A stretch of DNA of 60,821 bases. Source: a candidate division WOR-3 bacterium (GTDB lineage: Bacteria; Hydrothermota; Tepidihabitantia; Tepidihabitantales; CAIPLT01). The DNA is taken from contig JBDRUV010000007.1 in assembly GCA_039801505.1 (NCBI GenBank), forward strand, positions 1 to 60,821, in the 5' to 3' direction. Positions 54,092-60,821 of the stretch are shown piece by piece (the stretch's first letter is position 1; every line of letters begins with the position of its first letter). A model generated the notes under the pieces. It was not told the origin of the DNA. It saw nothing but the letters and a program-made list of their open reading frames with translations, and searched no databases. The position numbers and the translations under genes are program-made.

Positions 54092-54119
54092 ATTATATTT
54101 TATCTGTGGTAAATGTCAA
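54092..54119 (-). promoter_or_regulatory. Promoter, leaderless geometry, for pgsB
   Basis: On the minus strand, TTGACA (54119-54114), a 16-base spacer and TATAAT (54097-54092), both perfect; the pgsB ATG at 54082 follows after 9 bases. Confidence 0.88.
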
Positions 54120-54300
54120 GAAAATTTTCAATCACCTAGGAACAGCAATTTGACGAGCATGGGAGTTAGCATTTGAGTACTTTGTTGACCTAGCACAAAG
54201 CTATTAGCAAGTTTTTAAGTTGATTAGAGATCCCAGCTCATAAACCAGCTAATAACGCCCACAATACCGTGCTTGGTAATTACCAGTCGATTTTGCCGGA

Positions 54301-54333
54301 TATCCCCTGGACCGTGGGGGGACCGTACCCCTT
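54301..54333. repeat. GACCGT intergenic repeat copy
   Basis: CCCCTGGACCGTGGGGGGAC followed by CGTACCCC. The best-kept member of the family, with two GGACCGT-like halves, between pgsB and the gene ending at 54375. Confidence 0.6.
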
Positions 54334-54374
54334 ACTATAGGTGTCAGCTAACTGCCAGCTTAGTAAACTTTATA

Positions 54375-54914
54375 TTAGTTCGTGATTATGAGTTTTTTAG
54401 TTTCACGGTAATTTTCAGTCCTTAAGGTATAAAAATAGAGACCTGAGCTGAGCTTCTGACGCTGACTTGTGGTTTTATGCCAATTGATTGTATAAATACC
54501 CTGAGCTTGATAGGCATTAACCAGCGTAGAGATTAATCGGCCCGAGACATCATAAATTTCTAAAGTTACTTGTTGAGGAAAGGCGAGTGAATACTTAATT
54601 GTAGTCTGGTTAGTCATCGGATTAGGATAGGCAGGGTATAGCTTGGTCGGAAGCAGTTGAGTTGTTGAATTATTTTGGTGCTTATCGTCGGTAAGGGCTG
54701 AGATTAGAGAAGGATACCAGAATCCAATAGAACTTAGATATGATTGCGAGGTTAATTTACCAATGGCACTTTGCGCCACAGTTCCTTGAGCGCGAAAATT
54801 ATTTGTTTCGAGATTATTACTACCGGCATTAAAGCTATACCAGGGGCATTGGAACTGAGCTAGACTGAGCTTTATTGCGATTAATAATAATGTAGCAATT
54901 TTTAGAGCTTTCAT
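54375..54914 (-). CDS. Short secreted protein with sorting tail
   Basis: A 179-residue exported protein. The start at 54914, five bases after the stop of the upstream gene, leads straight into a signal peptide (MKALKIATLLLIAIKLSLAQ); the frame is open further upstream but inside that gene. Residues about 22-75 resemble the YSFNAGSNN...TVAQSAIGKLTSQSYLSSIGF pattern of small surface proteins. The last 85 residues are a FlgD-like sandwich (YPAYPNPMTNQTTIKYSL, KLSSGLYFYTL) ending KKLIITN. It probably works with the large surface protein made just upstream. Confidence 0.78.
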   Translation of the reverse strand: MKALKIATLLLIAIKLSLAQFQCPWYSFNAGSNNLETNNFRAQGTVAQSAIGKLTSQSYLSSIGFWYPSLISALTDDKHQNNSTTQLLPTKLYPAYPNPMTNQTTIKYSLAFPQQVTLEIYDVSGRLISTLVNAYQAQGIYTINWHKTTSQRQKLSSGLYFYTLRTENYRETKKLIITN

Positions 54915-54919
54915 GGCGC

Positions 54920-57421
54920 TTATCTTCCGGCTCGGATTTTCTTTTTGACTTCCCGATCTTTGATCAGCTTTTGCCATTTTACAGCGTAATCGGCTTTTGG
55001 AGCTTTTAGATATCCCAAGGCTATCCAGTCAAACCGAACTGGTTCGGTGCTTCGGTTAAGCCCTGGGATTTCTTCTACGGCTACCTTAAAACTAGCCTTT
55101 TTGACTTCGGCGATATATAAAAAAGCACCAACTCGGCCGTGGGGCGTGAGCACTATCCGGATAGGTATATCCTCTCGGATATTCTCAACAAAGTCTATTG
55201 GCAAGGTGATTTCCGCTTCGTTGCCACTGAGCATACCAGTGCCGCTGGTGATGATACTTAATTCCGGACTGATGACACATGGGGCTGATTTCTTATTAGC
55301 TAAACCACTTGTATACCAACCCCCAGTAGCATAGCCCTGACCATAAACCACCAGCGCGGTATCAGTTGGATTGGCCTCATACGAATAAACCTCTAACCCA
55401 TAGGCACTGGGACCAGCCGCGACAAAATTACCGCCGGCCATATTACCATGAGCATAAACTCCATAACCTTCAGCCGAGTCAATTTGGACACCATTATCAC
55501 CGATATGCATTGCATAAAGACCAGCAAAGCCGGCATCATCAATTCCAATACCATCAAAAGTCGGGCTGATAATTCGAATCGCACTACCGCCCACGGTGTC
55601 AATTGCTAAGCCGGTTTGTGCGGCATAACCGATATTAATACCATCGCCAAAAGTATAATTGATTCTCACCCCACCAAAACCAGCGGAATCAATTGTTAGT
55701 CCGCTACCGACCCCAGAGTTTTTAATCTGCAAAACGCCGTTAGGCCAATTGACAGTGCCAGTAAGATTAAGCGGGACACTGATGTCTTGGCCCAAAATCG
55801 TATGATCCTGAATCTTATTTGAAGTTATGGCATTATCTTGAATTTCTGAGTTGTCGACTCCGGGAACGAGAGGTCGGGTTGCCGGCTGGAATGCTAAATC
55901 GACAGCTTGAATTGTGCCATCTTGGATCTTCTCAGAAGTTATGGCATTGTTTTGGATTTTATCGGTGCTGACTGAATTATCGGCCAGTTTGGGATTGGTA
56001 ACGGCACCATCTTGGATTTTCTCTGAGGTCACGGCATTATTGCTAATCATTGAATTGGTAATAGCTGCGGTTTGACCTTCATTAACATAGCGGTAATCAA
56101 AATCAACTGTGTCTTTGCCTTGCAATTTATAGGCATTATAAGCTATTGCGGCAACTCGGGCTGAATCAATTGAACCAGGAAGATAACGCACATAATCAGC
56201 CGTATCTGAGTAAGGCGCCTTAAAGTTTGGAGTCACATCGCTACGGCTTATTGTACCATCAATAATCATCACTGAACTGATTGAATTCGGTTGATTCTCA
56301 TCAACAAATTTAGCACTTAAGGCTAGGGTGTCTTTACCTTGGAGCTGATGCGCGTTACTAGAAACACGTGCGCTATCAACATAAATTACATTAACATTAC
56401 GAGCATAATCTGAAGTATCAGCATACGGTGCCTTAAATATTGGTGCCACATCTTGCCTTAGAATTGTGCCGTCTTGGATTTTATCCGAAGTTACAGCATT
56501 ACTAGAGAGTTTGGTATTCGTGACTGCACCATCTTGGATTTTTAACTGGGTAATTGCATTATTAGCAATCATGATTGTGGTAATAGCGTCGGGTTGTCCT
56601 TCGTCAACAAATTTAGCACTTAGGGCTAGGGTGTCTTTACCTTGAAGCCGGTGAGCATTACTAGAAACGCGGGCGCTATCAACATAGCTAACATTTAGGT
56701 ATCGGACATAATCGGCGGTATCAGCATAGGGCGCCTTAAAGGAACTACCGACATCACTCCGGGTAATTGTGCCATCTTGGATCTTCTCAGAAGTTATGGC
56801 ATCGTTTTGAATTTTATCGGTACTGACTGAATTACTGGCCAGCTTGGGATTGGTAACGGCACCATCGATAAGCATCGTAGTGCTAATTGCATTAGCTTCT
56901 CCTTCATCCACAAATTTATTACTTAGGTCCAGCGTATCTTTACCCTGGAGCTTATGAGCATCGCTAGATACTCGAGCGCTATCAACATACAGGATATTGG
57001 CACTTAGGGCATAATTAGCCGTATCTGACTTTTTACTTAAATAGGTATAGGGAGCACTTGTAAGTCTTATTCTGGGAGTCATTGCGGGATAAGGATTGAC
57101 CTGCATTTCTAAGTAGCAGTTACCAGCACTGGGAATCGATTCAATCGGAACTACCGCACCTAAATACACATTAAACAAGCCCTGATTAGTTTGGACATTT
57201 TGGGTTTCACTCCAAAATGCCACGCCACCTGTGGGAACTGTAAACAACCGAAATGTTATTGAATAGATACTATCAACTACTGGAGCACCAGCCAGATTAG
57301 TAAGCCGGCCTTGATAGTTAATTAACTGGGGAATACTAATAACGCGAGCCGGGTAATCGAGGACTTTTCCTTTAAGGATCGAGATAAATAGTAAAATTAC
57401 AAGAGCCTTTGTGTAACGCAT
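54920..57421 (-). CDS. Large repetitive surface protein, tail-fibre/adhesin-like
   Basis: An 833-residue exported protein. The start at 57421 behind AAAGGAGG gives the signal peptide MRYTKALVILLFISILKG; the frame is open from 57457. Residues about 25-120 (INYQGRLTNLAGAPVVDSIY, FRLFTVPTGGVAFWSETQNV, PRIRLTSAPYTYL) are a common N-terminal module of such proteins. Then come four or more repeats with VDSARVSSNAHRLQGKDTLA and NAITSEKIQDGTI motifs, a beta-helix-like stretch (GIGIDDAGFAGLYAMHIGD), and a C-terminal domain from about 690. No sorting sandwich is seen. I infer a fibrous surface adhesin. Confidence 0.75.
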   Translation of the reverse strand: MRYTKALVILLFISILKGKVLDYPARVISIPQLINYQGRLTNLAGAPVVDSIYSITFRLFTVPTGGVAFWSETQNVQTNQGLFNVYLGAVVPIESIPSAGNCYLEMQVNPYPAMTPRIRLTSAPYTYLSKKSDTANYALSANILYVDSARVSSDAHKLQGKDTLDLSNKFVDEGEANAISTTMLIDGAVTNPKLASNSVSTDKIQNDAITSEKIQDGTITRSDVGSSFKAPYADTADYVRYLNVSYVDSARVSSNAHRLQGKDTLALSAKFVDEGQPDAITTIMIANNAITQLKIQDGAVTNTKLSSNAVTSDKIQDGTILRQDVAPIFKAPYADTSDYARNVNVIYVDSARVSSNAHQLQGKDTLALSAKFVDENQPNSISSVMIIDGTISRSDVTPNFKAPYSDTADYVRYLPGSIDSARVAAIAYNAYKLQGKDTVDFDYRYVNEGQTAAITNSMISNNAVTSEKIQDGAVTNPKLADNSVSTDKIQNNAITSEKIQDGTIQAVDLAFQPATRPLVPGVDNSEIQDNAITSNKIQDHTILGQDISVPLNLTGTVNWPNGVLQIKNSGVGSGLTIDSAGFGGVRINYTFGDGINIGYAAQTGLAIDTVGGSAIRIISPTFDGIGIDDAGFAGLYAMHIGDNGVQIDSAEGYGVYAHGNMAGGNFVAAGPSAYGLEVYSYEANPTDTALVVYGQGYATGGWYTSGLANKKSAPCVISPELSIITSGTGMLSGNEAEITLPIDFVENIREDIPIRIVLTPHGRVGAFLYIAEVKKASFKVAVEEIPGLNRSTEPVRFDWIALGYLKAPKADYAVKWQKLIKDREVKKKIRAGR
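56090..57010 (-). repeat. Direct coding repeats, period about 297 bases
   Basis: The block encoding LQGKDT and the preceding VDSARV recurs near 56320, 56617 and 56915, about 297 bases apart, with a shorter-spaced copy near 56100. Copies are clearly similar at DNA level but not identical. Confidence 0.75.
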
Positions 57422-57462
57422 AACGCCTCCTTTAGGATTCAGTTTTTTATATCGCATTATAG

Positions 57463-57491
57463 TTTATAACTTAACTTTTCGGGCTTGTCAA
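57463..57491 (-). promoter_or_regulatory. Promoter of the repetitive surface protein gene
   Basis: On the minus strand, TTGACA (57491-57486), a 17-base spacer and TATAAA (57468-57463). A leader of about 35 bases with AAAGGAGG precedes the ATG at 57421. Confidence 0.8.
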
Positions 57492-57545
57492 TGTTTACTT
57501 AAAATTTAGCCAGCGTTAGACAATAAACTTAGTTTTATAAAAGTC

Positions 57546-57574
57546 TTGACATAACTATAAAATTTTGCTATATT
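57546..57574 (+). promoter_or_regulatory. Promoter of the beta-helix/Kelch protein gene
   Basis: TTGACA (57546-57551), a 17-base spacer and TATATT (57569-57574). It is divergent from the promoter at 57463-57491. Confidence 0.8.
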
Positions 57575-57606
57575 TTTTAAGAATATCCTTAAAAGAAAGG
57601 AGGTGT

Positions 57607-57756
57607 ATGAGTATCGCAACGCGTCACCTCAAAGTAATAGATAAGCTAAAAACACCAAAAAGGAGGATAGATGAAATCAAACAAATCCCTAATTGGGATA
57701 GCCGTTCTGATCGTAATAAATTTTGGCTTAGCAACAATTATCAATGTACCCGATGA
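57607..57756 (+). CDS. Possible leader peptide overlapping the next gene
   Basis: A 49-codon frame (start MSIATRHLKVIDKLKTPKRR) with a strong AAAGGAGG site 3 bases before its ATG. It lies in the leader of the large secreted gene and runs 86 bases into it in another frame. The peptide is basic and shows no domain. It may be a regulatory upstream frame or a chance frame behind a duplicated ribosome site. Confidence 0.35.
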   Translation: MSIATRHLKVIDKLKTPKRRIDEIKQIPNWDSRSDRNKFWLSNNYQCTR

Positions 57757-60592
57757 TTATCCAACAATTCAAGAGGCGATTAATGCTGCCTCTAATGGTG
57801 ATACGATTCAAATTGCTGCTGGTACTTACGCGGAACAAGTAGCCTTAACTGGCACAAATCGTAAATCGTTAACATTTATTGGTGCTGGACCAACAACCGT
57901 AATATGTCCAACTTCTATCCCACAACTTTTCCCAAGGTATAATAGTTTAACGCCTAATACCGCGGCAATTTTTGTGGCTGATTCAGTGGCTGGCGCCGGT
58001 CCGGTAGTTATTAAGAATCTCAAAATTGACGCTTCAGGAATTACAACAATGCCTTCCGGGGCTAATGCTTTTCATGGTATTCATTTTCGTGAGACCGGTG
58101 GTTTGATTGATAATGTAATTGTGGAGGGTTTTGTCTCAACAATTTATCCTTCTGTGGCATTTTATTTTTCTGATGTCTGGGAAGAACCATCAGCAGTTGA
58201 AGTATCTTATTCGGTATTTAAAGACTTTACCAAAGGTGGACTTGCTTGTAATGGCAGTTATGCAACCGTCAACTTTCATCACGATTCTGTTTTTGGGATA
58301 GCCGGTACCGTACCTAATCAGTCGCCTAATGGCATTCAAATTGGATTTGGTGCAAGCGGTTCTATAACTAATAATTATATTGAAGACCTGGTGAGCAGTC
58401 ATCCTGATTGGATCGGTTGTGGAATTTTAGTTTATTTTGCCGGCGATGAGGTTCACTCCACTGGTAATACTTTGGTTCAAAATGAATACCACATTGTCTA
58501 TGATAACAGTGAAGGTGAAATTACGGGTAATATAATGATTGAGCCGGTCGTTGCCGGATATGGTTGGACCGGGGGGATTGGCATACAGGTTTATCCACTC
58601 GATAAAAAAAGCCACAAAAGATTTTCGGCCGAGCCTTATGATTATGATGGCAAGTATGGTTTAAACGCAAAGACAACATTTACATATACAATAGCTAATA
58701 ACAATCTAACCGGTGACGATGGAGAAACATCTGAGGGTATCTATGTGTGGCAAGAATCGCCGCATAGTGTTAATCTAACAATTGGTAATAATAATAAAAT
58801 TAAAGATTGGACTTATGGTATTTCGATCTATGGTGCGGCAGTAAATGTTACCGGACATTACAATAACATAATGAGCAATCGATTCGGATATTATGTTTGG
58901 GAAGATTATGGCAATCCACCTCAGGCTAATATGGAGAACAACTGGTGGGGGCATTCCTCTGGACCTTACCATGCAACCTTAAATCTAACTGGGCAAGGCG
59001 ATACGATAGTAGGCGATGTTGATTTCGAGCCGTGGCTTCTGACTGAATATGGACCAAAAACAATTATTGCCACTGCTTATGGGCCGGGCACAATTACACC
59101 ATCAGGTACGGTGGTGGTTAACTATGGTGAAGATAAAACCTTCGAAATTACCCCGAACACCGGCTGCGGCCTTGATAGTGTTTTAGTCGACGGCACAAAT
59201 GTTGGCACCCCATTAAGCTACACCTTCCAGAATGTAATTACTGATCATACAATCACGGCATACTTCTCAAGTGCTCCGGGCTATTCTTCGTTACCACAGG
59301 TACCTCAAGCCGGGGATGTCAAACCCGGTAAACATGTGAAAGATGGTGGGGCACTGGTTGCGGCTGGCAATGTGTTATACGCCTTCCATGGTAATAAGTC
59401 CTGGCAGTTCTATAAGTATTATCCGAATAGAGACTCGTGGGCCATTATGGAAAGTATTCCCTATGGTTATAAGTATAAAATAACTACCGGGGTTGATAGC
59501 AATAATTTTAATCGTAAAAAAGTCAGTAAGGGTGCGGCACTCTGCTATGATGGTTCGCGGTATATCTATGCCACTAAGGGTAATGGCACCTATGAGTTCT
59601 GGAAGTACGATACCCAGAATGATACCTGGTATCTGGTAAGTTATGTGCCGACCGCTAAGGCTCTTAAAGGCGGCACCTCGCTGGCTTATCTTGATGGTTA
59701 TGTCTATCTCTTAGCCGGTGGTCAGGACTGGCCAGTAAAGCAAGATTCAATGTTCTTTAGATATAATATCGCAAGCGGTGCCTGGGAAAAATTAGATAAC
59801 CCACCTGACGAAAATCCCCAGAAGCCTAAAAAATGGAAAGATGGTAGTGCAATTGTGGCGTATGGTGATAAAATTTATGCGATGAAGGGCGGCGATAAAC
59901 CTAACTGGTTCCATATTTATACCCCGGGTCAGGGTTGGCTGGCAATTCCTGAAACCTTGACGACTTTTGATAGTATCTGGAAGGGTAATAATTGGAAGAG
60001 AAATCAAAAGATCTATGTGAAAGACGGCGGAGCGATTACTGCGGGCGATGACTATCTGTATGCAATTAAAGGCGGTGGGATTCCGCTGCTTTATCGATAT
60101 ACCCCTGGAGTGCCGTATAGCTGGGTGCAACTTGACACCATTCCGCCAACTCTTGATAAGAAACGGACGCCGAAAACCGGTGCCGCAATGGCATATATTT
60201 ATCCGTTTATCTATCTTATGAAGGGCAATAACACTGATGAGTTCTGGAAGTATAATGTCACCACCGGCGTAGTAGTTGAGAAGATCAGTTCTGCGACAAT
60301 AACCACAGCTGCCCTAAGTTATCCCGGACCTAAGCAACTAGATCTTTTGGATGTGACGCCGAATCCGCTGACGAAGCTGGCCACGGTGCGTTACAATGTA
60401 CCGCAGACTGGTCGGGTGAGTCTGAAGCTTTACGATGCTTCTGGTCGGGTTGTGAGCACGCTGTATGAGGGCACGCTTGAGGCTGGTACTTATACCATGA
60501 CTGTTGATGCCACGCGGTTAGCTCGTGGTGTCTACTTCTTAAAGTGTGAGCAAGGCACTGAGAAGGCTGAAGTCAAGCTTCTGGTGCGCTAA
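57671..60592 (+). CDS. Secreted beta-helix plus Kelch-like propeller protein with sorting tail
   Basis: A 973-residue exported protein. Signal peptide at 1-22. Residues about 23-455 form a right-handed beta-helix of the pectate-lyase type: VPDDYPTIQEAINAASNGDT, IQIAAGTYAEQVAL, later ENNWWGHSSGPYHATLN. About 460-540 is a small repeat domain (GPGTITPSGTVVVNYGEDKT). About 545-875 is a Kelch-like propeller with KDGGALVAAGNVLYAFHGNK, KGAALCYDGSRYIYATKGNG and KDGSAIVAYGDKIYAMKGGD. The last 90 residues are a FlgD-like sandwich (VTPNPLTKLATVRYNV, RLARGVYFLKC) ending KLLVR. GGAGGATAG precedes the ATG. Confidence 0.82.
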   Translation: MKSNKSLIGIAVLIVINFGLATIINVPDDYPTIQEAINAASNGDTIQIAAGTYAEQVALTGTNRKSLTFIGAGPTTVICPTSIPQLFPRYNSLTPNTAAIFVADSVAGAGPVVIKNLKIDASGITTMPSGANAFHGIHFRETGGLIDNVIVEGFVSTIYPSVAFYFSDVWEEPSAVEVSYSVFKDFTKGGLACNGSYATVNFHHDSVFGIAGTVPNQSPNGIQIGFGASGSITNNYIEDLVSSHPDWIGCGILVYFAGDEVHSTGNTLVQNEYHIVYDNSEGEITGNIMIEPVVAGYGWTGGIGIQVYPLDKKSHKRFSAEPYDYDGKYGLNAKTTFTYTIANNNLTGDDGETSEGIYVWQESPHSVNLTIGNNNKIKDWTYGISIYGAAVNVTGHYNNIMSNRFGYYVWEDYGNPPQANMENNWWGHSSGPYHATLNLTGQGDTIVGDVDFEPWLLTEYGPKTIIATAYGPGTITPSGTVVVNYGEDKTFEITPNTGCGLDSVLVDGTNVGTPLSYTFQNVITDHTITAYFSSAPGYSSLPQVPQAGDVKPGKHVKDGGALVAAGNVLYAFHGNKSWQFYKYYPNRDSWAIMESIPYGYKYKITTGVDSNNFNRKKVSKGAALCYDGSRYIYATKGNGTYEFWKYDTQNDTWYLVSYVPTAKALKGGTSLAYLDGYVYLLAGGQDWPVKQDSMFFRYNIASGAWEKLDNPPDENPQKPKKWKDGSAIVAYGDKIYAMKGGDKPNWFHIYTPGQGWLAIPETLTTFDSIWKGNNWKRNQKIYVKDGGAITAGDDYLYAIKGGGIPLLYRYTPGVPYSWVQLDTIPPTLDKKRTPKTGAAMAYIYPFIYLMKGNNTDEFWKYNVTTGVVVEKISSATITTAALSYPGPKQLDLLDVTPNPLTKLATVRYNVPQTGRVSLKLYDASGRVVSTLYEGTLEAGTYTMTVDATRLARGVYFLKCEQGTEKAEVKLLVR

Positions 60593-60606
60593 CGAATGAG
60601 TGTCCC

Positions 60607-60636
60607 TTGCGGGAAGGACTAACCTCCTTCCCGCAA
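60607..60636 (+). terminator. GC-rich hairpin after the secreted protein gene
   Basis: TTGCGGGAAGGA (60607-60618) pairs with TCCTTCCCGCAA (60625-60636) around a 6-base loop. A T run is missing, so alone it is a weak terminator or an RNA-protecting stem. Confidence 0.55.
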
Positions 60637-60653
60637 AGGTGAGAAGTATCAAG

Positions 60654-60682
60654 ACGGGGCTCATTTGAGCCCCGTTTTCTTT
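60654..60682 (+). terminator. Rho-independent terminator
   Basis: ACGGGGCTCA (60654-60663) and TGAGCCCCGT (60666-60675) form a GC-rich stem, followed by TTTCTTTT. Confidence 0.85.
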
Positions 60683-60692
60683 TATATACCCA

Positions 60693-60821
60693 CCCAGGGA
60701 GCTACTCCCAGAGCCATTCCCTAAGCCACTCCCAGAACTACTCCCAGAGCCTATCCCAGAGCCACCCCCGAAGCCAGCCTCATAGTCAGTCCCAGAGCCA
60801 TACCCAAAGCTAATCCCATAG
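60693..60821. repeat. Degenerate 12-base tandem repeat at the window edge
   Basis: About ten units of CTCCCAGAGCCA with substitutions but no insertions or deletions, running out of the window. On the minus strand one frame stays open through the whole array and reads as Gly-Ser-rich tetrapeptides (GSGS, GFGY, GSGT, GLGN). On the plus strand the Pro-Glu-Pro frame is broken by two TAG codons. Confidence 0.75.

Noticed and set aside
1-60821. CRISPR arrays, insertion sequences, phage genes, rRNA
   Set aside because: I looked for regularly spaced repeats, transposase motifs, integrase motifs and rRNA signatures and found none. The regular arrays seen are coding repeats (56090-57010) and the edge repeat (60693-60821).

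Overview
The window reads as one AT-rich bacterial chromosome segment with dense genes. Many proteins carry a signal peptide and a short C-terminal beta-sandwich ending in a basic or hydrophobic tail (type IX-like sorting domain). Together with beta-barrel-like proteins and two gingipain-like (C25) proteins, this points to a Gram-negative cell of the FCB type. Candidate phylum WOR-3 or a close neighbour is my best guess from gene style; I cannot prove it from the sequence.

Layout. 1-4123: end of an acetyl-CoA synthetase gene, an OFA-type MFS carrier and a malic enzyme (acetate, C3 and C4 metabolism). 4634-7135: a large secreted protein with a strong promoter and a stem-loop leader. 7219-10185 (minus): etfB-etfA and an HdrD/GlpC-like iron-sulfur protein, an electron-transfer unit. 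10415-13184: a TPR protein and the RNase P RNA gene. 13305-20010: the S10-spc ribosomal operon, S10 to S8, which then stops; L6 is found alone, on the other strand, at 32914-33483. 20091-27680: a housekeeping run (glyS, a DUF192 lipoprotein, ispE, tRNA-Gln, prs, L25, pth, ychF, rpsF, ssb). 27808-32039: a solute-binding lipoprotein, an OB-repeat secreted protein and a probable outer-membrane protein. 32050-33483 (minus): rplF and an MBL-fold hydrolase. 33710-38477: an EIIA-NhaD/ArsB fusion carrier, a small USP-like protein, an ornithine aminotransferase, RfbD and a NUDIX hydrolase.

38470-54082 (minus) is the most interesting part. Ten tightly packed genes start with pgsB-pgsC-pgsW, the poly-gamma-glutamate (PGA) membrane synthase set. 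They continue with a duplicated-domain periplasmic protein, a beta-barrel-like protein, an LVIVD-repeat lipoprotein, two paralogous C25-like proteins, a YCF48-like repeat protein and an M14 zinc carboxypeptidase. No pgsA/capA is seen. I infer a PGA synthesis, export and surface-processing locus adapted to an outer membrane. 54375-57421 (minus) and 57671-60592 (plus) are divergent surface-protein units. The window ends in two hairpins and a 12-base tandem repeat.

Control signals are unusually clear. Ten promoters match TTGACA-(16/17)-TATAAT. Four of them place the -10 box only 8-9 bases before the ATG of the gene, which predicts leaderless mRNAs, while other genes have good Shine-Dalgarno sites.
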